From the NCBI RefSeq assembly GCF_039555335.1, contig NC_092629.1:3243912-3307911 (forward strand): a stretch of 64,000 nucleotides of DNA. Reading direction: 5' to 3'. Position 1 is the stretch's first letter; every line of letters begins with the position of its first letter. The translations under genes were made by a program, and so were the position numbers. The DNA is from Amphiura filiformis (Eukaryota; Echinodermata; Ophiuroidea; Amphilepidida; Amphiuridae). The notes under the pieces are model-generated. The model searched no databases. It was not told where the DNA came from and was given only the letters and a program-made list of their open reading frames with translations. Shown here piece by piece: positions 53,322-64,000 of this stretch.

Positions 53322-54458
53322 GAGATTATATTTTAGTGGTATTGGAATGATTTTTTTTTTTTACTTTTTGTGGTTAAATTTTTTAAAAATATTTTAATTC
53401 GATTTGTTAGGAAAAGTAAGTATGTTTTGCCGTTTCAACGAACGAAAACGAGTGAGTATTACCAAAGTTATGTTTGAACTAATTAATTATGACTTTAAAA
53501 GTTTAAAGGCCTAAATGTAACAATAATAGTTAATATATATAGCATCATATGGTCAGCAGAAGAAAATCTGACATCACCTATGATGTCATATCAGTGTCCT
53601 TGACCGGGGTCCTTACTCCTTGACCACTGAACAGCGTGATATCATGTTGATAACAGATCTATAGAATCAAAATCTTCATCATATCCCCGGATCATATCAC
53701 AGATTCTCAACAATCTGTGATCATATGGACCATATTGATGTGAAAGTAGTTATCTATCATATCCTGTGTCGTTTTATGGATAAAAATGACTCAAAATGTT
53801 ATTGATGAAATGGTTGCTATCATAAACATCAGTTTTGTCTTTTCAACGGGAAAAATCCGATGCAAAATAAAGTTTTTAGGGCCTAGCTATAATATGGGCA
53901 TAATTTATGCATATAGTATTGAACAATGTACCCCATTTGACATGCACTTATAGATAAATAAATTGTCTTACTTTATTAATTTAATAACTTCTTTATTATA
54001 AATAAAATGACACATAACTATTTGATTCATAAAATTACATTCAACAAAATGATTGAAGAGAAAACACACAAGGCACTAGGCAGACTGTTATAGAATGGAG
54101 TATGTAAGATGCCATGTCCATAGCTTCGCAGGAGTTTCCGACTAGCAATCAACATGATCAGCACATTCAGAAAAACACAGTTTAAGAGTGAAGATTGTAG
54201 TGAGTAACCAGTCCTTTATAAATGTGCTGGCCACTATCTATTATAATATAGTAGGCTTAAACTGATACATTGCGAATTATTTAAGTTATTTTAAAATAAA
54301 ATGTACATGTAAGTTAACTCAAACCGGCAGTGTATATATCGAAAGTAGTGAAATCGGACATTCCTAAGCGAAGATATTGAGTTCGTAAGTTCTGGTATTA
54401 CAAAATTGGAAATTGAAATATCGTGGGTAAAAAGCTGAAAAGACAAAAAAAACCAACG

Positions 54459-54492
<34 letters not shown>

Positions 54493-55231
54493 AACAAACA
54501 GACCAGAACAATTTGGAGTACATGTAATGAATTAAAAGAGTTGACATGAGATTAGGAATTAATGTTTTCTGCTGTTTCAGTGTGCATGTTCTCATCGTTG
54601 ATGGTTTGGTGGACTGTCATGTAGATGTAAGCGTGATCCTAAAAATGCCTTTCACATTGACCAAAACTAATTACAAGACCTCTTCTACATTGAGGCTGGC
54701 TTTCCCTTTTAAAGGGAATTTTATTGAAACCAAGGCCTGCTCTGTCTGTTTGACCTCGGCACATCTCATTCAGTATCAGATGTCGCTCTCTTTGTTCAAG
54801 TTCTCTGACTCCGTTCCACCTTGATTGATTTGCTTCAATCAAGGTGGTAATCTGAGTATATTCACTTGATATTAATTGTGAAAGAAGAAATATATCCATC
54901 AACAGATGAGGAAAGGGACCGTCTTTGAACTTCATCAAAAATATGCCTTAACGACAAACAAAAATGTTGTGAAAATCGTGAGAGACGAACACACAAGGTA
55001 GAAACAAGAATCAAAATTATCTCCAAAATGAAGCAAAAACAAATATGATTATTGGTATAGTATGAGAGATCATAGTCAGGACATTGTTGCAATAAAAATA
55101 GAAATATGCGCATGCGTTGATGGTATGCATGATAAAAAGTACCAACAAATTATGAAAAAGAAGCAGAAACTTTCATCATAAAAAGCGCTGAAAATATGAC
55201 CATTAATACAAGGTTTCTGGAACAGTGGCAG
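53322..55231. other. Intergenic, no gene recognised
   Basis: It contains a short hairpin at about 53690-53731 (ATCACAGATT / AATCTGTGAT), a (CAA)n tract at 54459-54492 and a small 11-bp-stem hairpin at 54820-54846. Short open frames have no protein-like features. Confidence 0.55.
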
Positions 55232-55922
55232 CCAGCAAACACAAAAACGTTTTTAAAACGTTTTAAATAAGTTATATTTTGGCTTTTGGTTTAGGCAAAA
55301 ACGTTTTAATAACATTAAAATGTCGGGTTATATAAAGGTCATGATAACGTTTTAAAACATTTTGTATGAAAACACACTACAACAATATTTTTAAATGTTT
55401 TCAAAAAATGTTATTGTAAACAATTTTTGCAAACATTTTTGCCAAATATTGTGTCAATACTTAATAGCATTATGTTAAAATATTTGAACCCAGCAAACAC
55501 AGAAATGTTCTTAAAATGTTTTTCTCAAAACCTTTTAATAACATTTAAATGTCGGGTTATATAAAGGTCATGAAAACGCTTTTAAAACGTTATTGAAAAT
55601 ATTTTGTGCAAACATTTTTCGCAAAATATTTTTTCAACCCCAAAATAACATTCTGTTTAGAATGTTTTGTATCATGTTTTCAAGAATGTTTTTGGAATGT
55701 TATTAAAACGTTTTATACCCTTTATATAACTCGACATTTAAACGTTTTCTGTAAAACATGTTGTGTTTGTTGGGCAGTAGATTATCAAATAATGTTTTTA
55801 AATGTTATGAAAACGGTTTATACCCTTAATATACCCTTTATATAACCCGACATTTAAACATGTTCTGACAACCTTTTATAACCTTTTGCGAATGATGTCG
55901 AAAACGTTTTGTGTTTGCTGGG
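55232..55922. repeat. AACGTTTT-rich inverted-terminal element (691 bp), nested or tandem copies
   Basis: It begins CCAGCAAACACAAAAACG and ends CGTTTTGTGTTTGCTGG. Internal CCAGCAAACACAGAAATG at about 55493 and TTGTGTTTGTTGGG at about 55763 indicate a second copy inside. TTATATAAAGGTCATGA and ACCCGACATTTAAA recur in both orientations. Decayed relatives are at about 48110-48310. Confidence 0.8.
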
Positions 55923-56587
55923 GTCCAACTTATACTGGATATTTTGTAATTCACACCACGTCAATTTGCACGCATTCCTTTCGACATTTGAAAAACCCGC
56001 CCATAAATTTGTAGGTTTCTTTTTTGAGAATGAACATTTTTAATGTAAGGCTTAATATGAGAATAACAACAAATAAAAATAATGTTTCCTCTACTTATAC
56101 AAGACCAGGGACAATAAAACTGTGGGTACTCCATTCTACTTCAGTGCCAATGAGGCAGAAAATAGCACTTGTTCCAAATTTACCTTACAAAGAGTGTGCT
56201 GACATTCAAATTTTATAATATATATGTCCCGTGGACAAGCATTAAAATCGAGTATCGCTGTTAAATGTGTCATAATAACAGAACGGTAAGTGCTAATTGC
56301 TTCGTTTTTTTCACACAAGGCCACTAATGAATATGTCATGTGTTTTTAATCCTAAAAGTTCAATCTGGTTATAAAATAAAGATAGATTCTTTGCACTATT
56401 GCACTTTTTTGACTCACCATATTGCTTGTAGAAAATAAACACCCTGTTTATGGACTGAACATCTTAGTGTTTTCAGTTGAGCACTATAGACATTTAGTTC
56501 ATGAAGAGTGTGCATAATCTTTTGTAATGAAATTTGTATGCAACTTTTTTATGCAATTTGCCGACAACTTAAATGCACCTTTGCATC

Positions 56588-56880
56588 ACATAACCCTAAC
56601 CCGCCTGAATACTACAAAATACTACTTGATATATGCGCTGTTCGTGCATGCATCCCACGTGGTGTGATGACGCAATCGCCCTAAGTGATATATAGGCACG
56701 GTTTCGCTGGCCAGCGAAGCCCAAGACCCGTGGCAAAGTGTCGCCGACCGAGTGCTTGGCATGCGAGGGTCTCGGGTTCGAATCCACCCAGAGCAAACAA
56801 CTTCTTTCCTTCTTTTCCCTCTTTATTCTTTCCTTCTTTCCCTTCCCGTCGCCGAAAAGCCCTTAGGGGGTTAGGGTTAG
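56588..56880 (+). repeat. tRNA-related SINE-like unit with telomere-like inverted ends, copy 1
   Basis: The unit starts with TAACCCTAACCC and ends with GGGTTAGGGTTA, a perfect 12-bp inverted repeat of telomere-type sequence. TGGCAAAGTG (56731-56740) matches an RNA polymerase III A box and GGTTCGAATCC (56775-56785) a B box, about 34 bases apart. A pyrimidine-rich tract follows. The T-stem is too degenerate for a real tRNA. Confidence 0.82.
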
Positions 56881-56911
56881 GTTACCACTATCGAAACTCA
56901 GTATAGGCTTC

Positions 56912-57203
56912 CATAACCCTAACCCGCCTGAATACTACAAAATACTACTTGATATATGCGCTGTTCGTGCATGCATCCCACGTGGTGTGATGACGCAATC
57001 GCCCTAAGTGATATATAGGCACGGTTTCGCTGGCCAGCGAAGCCCAAGACCCGTGGCAAAGTGTCGCCGACCGAGTGCTTGGCATGCGAGGGTCTCGGGT
57101 TCGAATCCCACCCAGAGCAAACAACTTCTTTCCTTCTTTTCTCTCTTTATTCTTTCCTTCTTTCCCTTCCGTCGCCGAAAAGCCCTTAGGGGGTTAGGGT
57201 TAA
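56912..57203 (+). repeat. tRNA-related SINE-like unit with telomere-like inverted ends, copy 2
   Basis: A near-identical copy 324 bp downstream of copy 1, with the same 12-bp inverted ends, A box (57054) and B box (57098-57108). A 31-bp spacer separates them. It keeps one C in the B-box flank that copy 1 has lost. Confidence 0.82.
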
Positions 57204-57803
57204 GTTGCAGAAATCTTATCACATTTTGAGAACTTTACGCTACTGTGCGACAGGTTAAGAGATGGTAGGGACACGTGAGCATTTCATTCAACATTTAATA
57301 AAGAGGTTCTGTGTACTTTTATGGAGTTATCAAAAATGGCAATTCAATTAAATAGAATGACATTTTAAATGAAACATACCCTTCTATTAAATCAAAAGGA
57401 ATTTTTATTATTATTACATTTTACAGATATTACTTTTGTGTAATTGTAGGCACCTGTGTGCATTTTATGCATTTTTGCAGAGTTTGTATTCGTTTTTGCA
57501 TATCAATACCATAAATACCATAAACTTAATGACATTAATGATCCTAGTGTGTACTCTCATGGAGCTGTAGGTAATTAAAAATAATGACAATTCAATTAAA
57601 TGAATTAGTGAAATACATTAGTGAACCAGACATGTATCAATTTTTAACTTTAAGTGCATATCATTAGATTGATAAACTTTACTTCGAGGACTGTTAAATG
57701 TCAAAAATATAAGTTGTATTCTATCGTACTCAGAATGCAATATGGTATGTCTGAGTGATGTGCTCTCAGCTCTCAGCACTTAAGGGCTGGGGTATGAACG
57801 TTT
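57204..57803. other. Intergenic, nothing recognised
   Basis: AT-rich sequence. The end (about 57710-57780) contains ACTCAGAATGCAATATGGTATGTCTGAG-type words, a fragment of the fold-back family that follows. Confidence 0.5.
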
Positions 57804-58407
57804 GGACAGTATTTATTTTGGGACATTAGAGCACATCAGACATATCGAATTGAATTCTGAATACGAAGAATGTCATTCTGATATCAAATAATTTTGATTT
57901 TTGAAATTCGCAATTTAATACACATTTTATGGCAAATCATTAAAATTGATATTTTTGATATTTAACAGTACTTGAAGTAAACTTTATAAATCTGATGATT
58001 TATACTTAAAGTGTATGTAAGTGGGATGAAAAGCCGACGATCAATTGAAAATTTTGACCTTTCGTATTGAAGATATGAATTTTTTTCCCAAAACACCAAA
58101 AAAATTAGGTCTTTTGGGAAAAAATCCATATCTTCAATATGAAAGGTCAAAATTTTCAATTGACCGTCGGCTTTTCCTCCCTGCTACATACACTTTAAGA
58201 ATATATCATTAGATTTACATAATTTACTTCGAGGACTGTTATATATCAAAATTTGAAAAATATCAAATTTTTATAATTTGTCATAAAATTTGTATTATAT
58301 TGTGATTTAAAAAAATGAAAATTATTTGATATCAGAAAGACATGCTTCGTATTCAGAATGCAATTCGATAGGTCTGAGGTGCTCTCATGTCCCACAAAAA
58401 TACTGTC
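57804..58407. repeat. Long fold-back element, 604 bp, copy A
   Basis: The left end GGACAGTATTTATTTTGGGA pairs with the right end TGTCCCACAAAAATACTGTC. The arms continue inward (CAAATAATTTT, AATTTTGACCTTTC) almost to the centre, so most of the element is one inverted repeat. Confidence 0.85.
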
Positions 58408-59060
58408 GAAACGCAATAAACGCTCATTTTGGATCCCTTAACGTAATAAATGAGTCAGTAAAATACGTGATTTTAACGCGTGATTTGTAAAAGTATACAG
58501 AACTCGAGGGGATACAACCCCTCTGCCAGCAACCTCTTCCCCTCCCGGCTTCCCCTCAAGCTTGTCTCCGCTAGCTGATCTTTTAGATTTTACGTGTTGC
58601 TAACGTACATTGACTTTTGCCCTTGGCCTATGGGATTTACCGGAAAAAAAGCAGTACTAGTGATGAGCTACTTTGAAGTCAACGATCGAGAGTGAATATA
58701 AATTGTGGAATAATATTGATAGACTGGTTCTATTTGGGAAATTATATACTTATTTAAGCTCCAAGCGGCAAGTTCGCGTAAAAGCTTGCAACCAATATGT
58801 GTGAAAATATTGGATCCAAACATAATAATGATAGAGTACATCAACGCACTGAATGGTCTATTGTTCTATTGTGTCCGATTTGAGCGCTGACATATTGGAA
58901 AATGTTGCCAATCAATATTCATGAGAGTGTACATTCAACGTCCAATTTTCGAAATTGGGTGACTTGTGCTTTGCAGGTGTAAAATACATCTGACTGGGCG
59001 TTTTAAATACGTAACGCATAAAGGCATTGCCATCATCGAATGGCTGCCTATAGTGCTGTT
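58408..59060. other. Intergenic, nothing recognised
   Basis: No supported gene or repeat. A short frame starting at 58966 runs into the pyrimidine tract and is not credible. Confidence 0.5.
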
Positions 59061-59074
59061 AGTGTTAGGCATAT

Positions 59075-59405
59075 GTGTGTGTGTGTGGGGGGGGGCTGTG
59101 TTTAGTTTCTATAATAATTATTATAAAAGGCCTACATTTATTTGTCATTCATTTCTTTTCCTTTCTCTGTACTTGCTAAAGTATCACTCCCTCTTCTTAT
59201 CTCCCTTTACTTCTCCATCCCTCTTACGTTTTGTCCCTCTCATTCCTATCATTTTCCTTACCTTTCTATTTATTTACGTCTATTTATTTGTTTCTCTTTA
59301 TTTCTTCCTCTTTCTCTCTTCCTCCAGTCCCTCTCATTCTTCATATCCCTCCTCCACCCTCATCCCTCCCAAGACCTCTCAAAGAAGAGCTGCCCCCTTC
59401 AGTAC
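59075..59405 (+). repeat. (GT)n, poly-G and a 250-bp pyrimidine-rich tract
   Basis: GTGTGTGTGTGTG then a G run is followed from about 59148 by a long C/T-dominated strand ending near 59390. Such asymmetry can form triplex DNA. Frames read through it (rich in F, L, S, P) are artefacts. Confidence 0.8.
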
Positions 59406-61023
59406 GCCACTGATTATGATATTCCCCTTCTTAAAATAAAATAAAATAAAATCTCAATTTGTAAAACAACTTTTATATAGGCCTATACCGGTATACTTCA
59501 ATATTATATGTTACATGTATACGTAGCTCCCGGGACGTAGCTATTTAATACCATTATTGTACTATTGACATGCAGACACATGGCAGCCTTGATGCGTAAT
59601 CATTCAGCAAGCGCATTCAATTTATTTAAATGAAGCACCTAATGTCAGTGAGGTGACAACGAAATATGCATTAGCGGCTAATGTGTGCCTTTTGTGCTTA
59701 CGGCTACTCAATCACACCCTTGGGTTTATGTATAACAATAGGTACTTTTCGTTCCATTAAGCGCTTTCACGCGACTTTCATTTGATCACCTATTCACAGT
59801 AGCCTGCTAGGTAAAGCGTTAATACACTGTCGGGTCAGCTTACTGATTTAATGGCGGAAGCCCTTTGTCCCAAACAAAACTACCTTTCGATGAATAGCTT
59901 GTCAGATTTCAAATCGGCACAAGGTTTCAATGCGTTACGTAATCTATTTCCTCTCCATCTTATAATAGCTCCATGGAGTACATGCTTTACGCCCGGCTTT
60001 ACGTCCAATATGTATTGGTTTCGCTCTGAGTTTTAAAATATTGGACTCGACTACGTCGACTCGTCCAATATTTTAAAACTCATAGCTCGATCAATAATTA
60101 TCAAATTTGCCAATTGGAACACTAGTAGGCCTACCAGTCTATTGCATTATACCCGTAGTTGGGTAAGTTTTCTGAATTTCTGGTAATTTGCATTAAATAC
60201 ACGGCTCCATGTCATTTGCTAAAATGTCCAAACGTGGCCAAAACGGTGGAAAAGACAAAAAAAAGTTACGCAAAATTATGGCAACTTGGACAAAATTGAC
60301 ACACAACGTTGCCAGATTGTATACAACTTTGTGCAAGACTCGGAATACTTGTCTTTGCGCAACTTTGTGCACAGTTATGCAAGTTTGCGCAACTTTGGTG
60401 GTCAGTTTCGCCATGCATGGCCATGTTTGACAAATTTTGGACATGTTGGGCCCAGGAAACAAGCAAATTAAGTAAGCTGTAAACACTTTTGATCTGCAAG
60501 CGACATCAATTTTATTGCAATATATACCAGCCATCATTATTTAACAGAACACTATAGAGATCTCAAGATATGTGTTATACACACTACTGTACGATATTTT
60601 TAATGAATACATAATTTCGGCTTAAAATGACCAGAACAACTTACTGATATTTTTCTTACTAAATAATTATTTAATAAGTTTTGGCAAGGAAAGGAAAATT
60701 AATATTTAAACATGCGAACACACAGGTCTACATGTGATCAAACCAAGTATAGGCCTACATAATTATGATGACCGTACCCAAGTACGGTAGGCCTAATTAA
60801 TGTTTATAAACACGTGCTATAAAATAGAACAAGGATTTGGTCATATTAAAGGTGCGTGATCAGATTGTGATCCGATTGTACCACATTGTATTTCCTACCT
60901 CACATTGAGGCCATTCACCCAAACATTATTATTCCAAGTTGTTTTGAGTTGAATGTAAATGCTCCAGGTTTTTTTAAATTTTTTTTATAAATGTCCCAGG
61001 GTGGTAACCACCATAATTTCACC
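59406..61023. other. Intergenic, nothing recognised
   Basis: No supported gene. It holds three TAGGCCTA palindromes (60126, 60750 and 60788) and one at 59478, plus GCGCAACTTTG words repeated at 60350-60400. Confidence 0.5.
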
Positions 61024-61534
61024 TACTCCCTATTTCAGAAAAATACAGAACTAATTTTTTTTGTTTATAAAAATATTATCCTGTTTTGCCAAATGAAACA
61101 TAGCTAAATCCTAATCATTTAGTTAGTCCTAACTGGCAATAAAAGTCTAATTGTAATATTTTTGCAATTTGAGGGAAAGTCTAAGCATTCAAAATCTTGA
61201 GTATAGGGTAAGAGTTAGGTCATAAATTATTATATGTTATTTTTGCTTATTGGTCATGAAAAGGATTGGAAAATGTGTTTTCCAAAAATTAGAACGCATA
61301 ACTTGAAATTAGTCTTTGTTCAAGTCTTTGGGCTTGATTGTCACAGAATACAAAATAGGTCAAAAACGCCCTAAAAATGCAAAGTTATTTTAAAAATTGA
61401 GCAAATATTAAAATTTGACTTTTATTGCCAGTTAGGGCTACCTAAAGGATCAGGATTTAGCTATGTTTCATTTGGCAAAACAGGATGTTTTTAATCCAAA
61501 AAAAAATTAGTTCTGTATTTTTCTGAATGGGGTA
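61024..61534. repeat. Fold-back element, 511 bp
   Basis: TACTCCCTATTTCAGAAAAA at the left pairs with TTTTTCTGAATGGGGTA at the right. The arms extend about 125 bp, including CCTGTTTTGCCAAATGAAAC and CTAACTGGCAATAAAAGTC in inverse. The centre is unique. Confidence 0.85.
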
Positions 61535-61565
61535 TAATACCAAAATCTGCATTTTGATGAGATTA

Positions 61566-61819
61566 GGGGCCGTCCAATATTTACGTCAGGGAGCATGGGA
61601 GTTTTAAGGGGGTCCGAATTTTGTGGGGGTCTTGAAAGGGGAATTTGAATTTTTTACTTGAACCATGCATGGCATGAGAGGGGAATGTTAAGTTATAAAC
61701 GGCGATAACGGGAAAACAAGGGGGATCCGACAATTTTGAGCGGACGCCAGGGAGGAACATAAAAATTTGTTGTCGATTTTTAAAAACTCCCACCCCCGCG
61801 TAAATATTGAACGGTCCCC
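61566..61819. repeat. 254-bp inverted-terminal element
   Basis: GGGGCCGTCCAATATTTACG and CGTAAATATTGAACGGTCCC are the inverted ends. No clear target duplication is visible. Confidence 0.75.
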
Positions 61820-62121
61820 TAGAAGTTGTCAATCCGGTCAAGCACCTTCAAGGCCTATACGTTCGAAATACAGCTTGGGAAGTGGGAAATTTTAAATCAG
61901 CCCATCAAAATTGGGTAACATCACCTAGAGTTTCCACTAAAAATGCTCTGGCAACGTCGTTTAAATAGTCTATAACCACTTTAGATTTATCGCATAGGCA
62001 TTTTGGTTTGGCAGTGAATGCCTTATTAAATATCTTGATCATTTTAAAATTTAAGTCCCAAACATCATCGTGTCCATAGTTATTTACTATAATATACACA
62101 CCACCTTATAGATGTTAACGT

Positions 62122-62426
62122 TCCGGGGGTACTCACTTGTTAAGGCATTCGGGATGTGCCGCCCAAATGGGTTACTTTTTCACCAAAAATCCTCAGATAA
62201 GGGTCCAATTTTGTTTAAAAAATCCTTAGAAGAGGGTCCCATTTACAAAATTGTGAAAAAAAATCTGCCGTTTGTGAGGTAGAAAAACCCTTAGAAATGG
62301 GTCCCGATTTGCAAATATTTCGTCAAATTAGTCGTTTTTTGAGGGAGAAAAATCCTTAGATATGGGTAGAGGTTTCGGACCTCTGGCTGCACACCCCGTC
62401 AAAAATTAATTTGAGTACCCCCGGGG
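62122..62426. mobile_element. 305-bp MITE with GGGGGTACTCA ends
   Basis: TCCGGGGGTACTCA and TTGAGTACCCCCGGGG are inverted ends. An 8-bp duplication GTTAACGT flanks the element (62114-62121 and 62427-62434), consistent with hAT-like insertion. Internally AAATCCTCAGATAAGGGTCC and AAATCCTTAGATATGGGT recur four times. Confidence 0.82.
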
Positions 62427-62611
62427 GTTAACGTGTTTCGATCACTGTTGCAAAATATTATTCAAAATTGCACTACAGAACAGCAAGGGCTAATTGCATT
62501 CAATCAATCAATTCGGTTTTGCAATGAATGCCAAAGCTGTCTTGAATATCATTATTATTTTTAAACTTGTAACTTTATTTAAAGTCTTAAGGAATCAGAT
62601 ATTAACGTCTG

Positions 62612-63132
62612 CACAGTATTTTTTGTGGGAGCTGAGAATGCATCAAACATATCGAATTGCATTATGAATACGAGGAATGTCTTTCTAATATCAAATAATT
62701 TTGATTTTTTTTTGAAATTGGCAATATAATACAATTTATAACAAATTATTACAATTTGATATTTTTTAATTTTTGATATTTGATAATAAAAACAGTCCTC
62801 GAAGTAAATGATATGTACTTAAAGTGTATGTAGCTGGGGGGGGGCGACGATCAGTTGAAAATTTTGACCTTTCATATTGAAGATATACATTTTTCCCCAA
62901 AAGACCTATTTTTGTGTGTTTTGGAAAACAAAATTCCATATCTTCAATACGGTGTCAAAATTTTCAATTGATCGGCGACTTTTCATCCCAGCTACAAACA
63001 CTTTAAGTAGGCCTACATATCAAACGCGAATTTTAAAAAATCTGAATTATTTGATATCAGAAGGACATTCTTCGTATTAAAAATGCAATTCGATATGTCT
63101 GATGTGCTCTAATGTCCCACAAAAATACTGTC
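62612..63132. repeat. Long fold-back element, 521 bp, copy B
   Basis: It has the same ends as copy A (ACAGTATTTTTTGTGGGA and TCCCACAAAAATACTGTC) and the same internal words ACTTAAAGTGTATGTA and AAAATTTTGACCTTTC. The central loop carries a poly-G run in place of the copy A sequence. Confidence 0.82.
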
Positions 63133-64000
63133 CAAACGTTGCTACCAGAGCCCTTAAACATCAACGTGTCAATAGTTAATTATAAACCAGGATTACCAGC
63201 TATTACCACCACCTTTATCATGTTTATCATATATATATATATATATGTTAACGTGTTTAGATCACTGTTGCATGTTCTTATATTCAATATTGAAACAACT
63301 CATAAAACAGAAATAATGACATGCACGTGATTCAATCAAACTTATTCTGACTTAACCAAAGCAACACATTTTCTTTTCATGAACATGGTGAACGATTTTG
63401 TATCTGCAATATAGCTACATGTCTTATTTATACAGTTGTTTGTTTATGGGGAAGGACACTCAACTCTAGAAATGACGAGGATATAGGCCTAATCATGATA
63501 ATACGAAACATTTTCGATGAGAGATTTTGCATCCAAAGCGGTGAGTCATTTGGTGAGAATTTTAGAAGAGCCCTGAAAGGCTGAAACCGGATATACTCGT
63601 GGCTTATTATTAAATCATGTTAATGACACAGTTTTTTTATGAAGAAACGCAGGAATTAAATTCTTTAGATGGATTAAATAAAAATGTGTTACTTTATAAT
63701 AAATTTTGTTTGATTGGATCATGTTTTTAAGTATTATAAGTTAAGTAATTTAAATTATAAAGTAAAGTACAGGTTGACCATCCCATTTTTAAAGAAAAGT
63801 ATAATAAAGTATATGTTTTAAACATATCCTTGTATTTGCATGATCTGTCACCCTAAAAACAGAAGATCTTGCTGCTTTTGTTGTTATCCTAAGTAGAGAA
63901 CCTGTTTGTTGAGTGAACATTGAGATCACCAAATACAGAGACAAAATCTTAAATAATACACTATTTCCTTTTATTACTTTATTAGGCTTATTAATTCGTC
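63133..64000. other. Intergenic to window end, nothing recognised
   Basis: A short (TA)n tract lies at about 63228-63246 and two TAGGCCTA-type sites are nearby. GTTAACGTGTTTAGATCACTG (from 63246) repeats the sequence beside the 62.1-kb element. No gene is supported. Confidence 0.5.

Noticed and set aside
54820-54846. MicroRNA precursor
   Set aside because: The stem is perfect, but 11 bp is far too short.
56731-56790. tRNA gene (also 57054-57113)
   Set aside because: A and B boxes are present, but acceptor and T stems do not pair and the unit is a larger repeat. It is better described as tRNA-derived.
58966-59439. 157-codon open frame
   Set aside because: It depends on a pyrimidine-rich tract giving F, L, S and P runs. 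No signal peptide, domain or splice context supports it.

Overview
The window is eukaryotic DNA from an animal, most likely a marine invertebrate deuterostome. The evidence for this is indirect: a multi-exon gene with GT-AG introns, a TATA promoter, a dense population of small non-autonomous DNA transposons (several with intact 8-bp target duplications), an R2-like restriction-endonuclease retrotransposon remnant, and strong enrichment of the palindrome TAGGCCTA. An echinoderm or hemichordate is my best guess; the sequence alone does not fix the species.

One gene dominates the window. It runs on the + strand from the ATG at 709 to the TAA at 38882-38884, and I can assemble it as 31 exons with about 15.4 kb of coding sequence (about 5,120 codons). 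It is a large lipid transfer protein of the vitellogenin / apolipophorin / apolipoprotein B superfamily. In order it encodes a signal peptide (exon 1), the vitellogenin-type N-terminal lipid-transfer module (exons 2-8), the following beta-sheet region (exons 9-13), a basic possible processing site (exon 14), more beta-sheet region (exons 15-19), one giant 4.7-kb exon of 35-residue modules packed with N-glycosylation sequons (exon 20), a helical sequon-rich region (exons 21-24), a charged amphipathic-helix region almost free of sequons (exons 25-27), a von Willebrand type D domain (exon 28), a degenerate von Willebrand type A-like domain (exons 29-30) and a short Cys-rich tail (exon 31). By my count exons 20-24 hold about 200 N-X-S/T sequons in roughly 2,470 residues. 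This hyper-glycosylated lipoprotein is the most unusual thing in the window.

The reading frame as given is not clean. I see five apparent single-base losses, one in-frame TAG, one in-frame TGA-TAG pair and one exon-junction phase mismatch. All splice sites and the rest of the frame are intact. Residual sequencing or assembly error is the simplest reading; a recently damaged allele is the alternative.

From 39.6 kb to 64 kb there is no host gene I can support. The stretch holds tandem repeats (including an array at 44.3-45.1 kb built from AGGTCA-like direct repeats), hAT-type and fold-back elements, a tRNA-related repeat duplicated in tandem with telomere-like inverted ends (56.6-57.2 kb), and on the - strand a 381-codon open frame (52176-53321) encoding the zinc-knuckle and endonuclease end of an R2-like non-LTR retrotransposon. 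Introns of the large gene also carry repeats, notably a 2.5-kb array of 34 copies of a 74-bp unit in intron 6.
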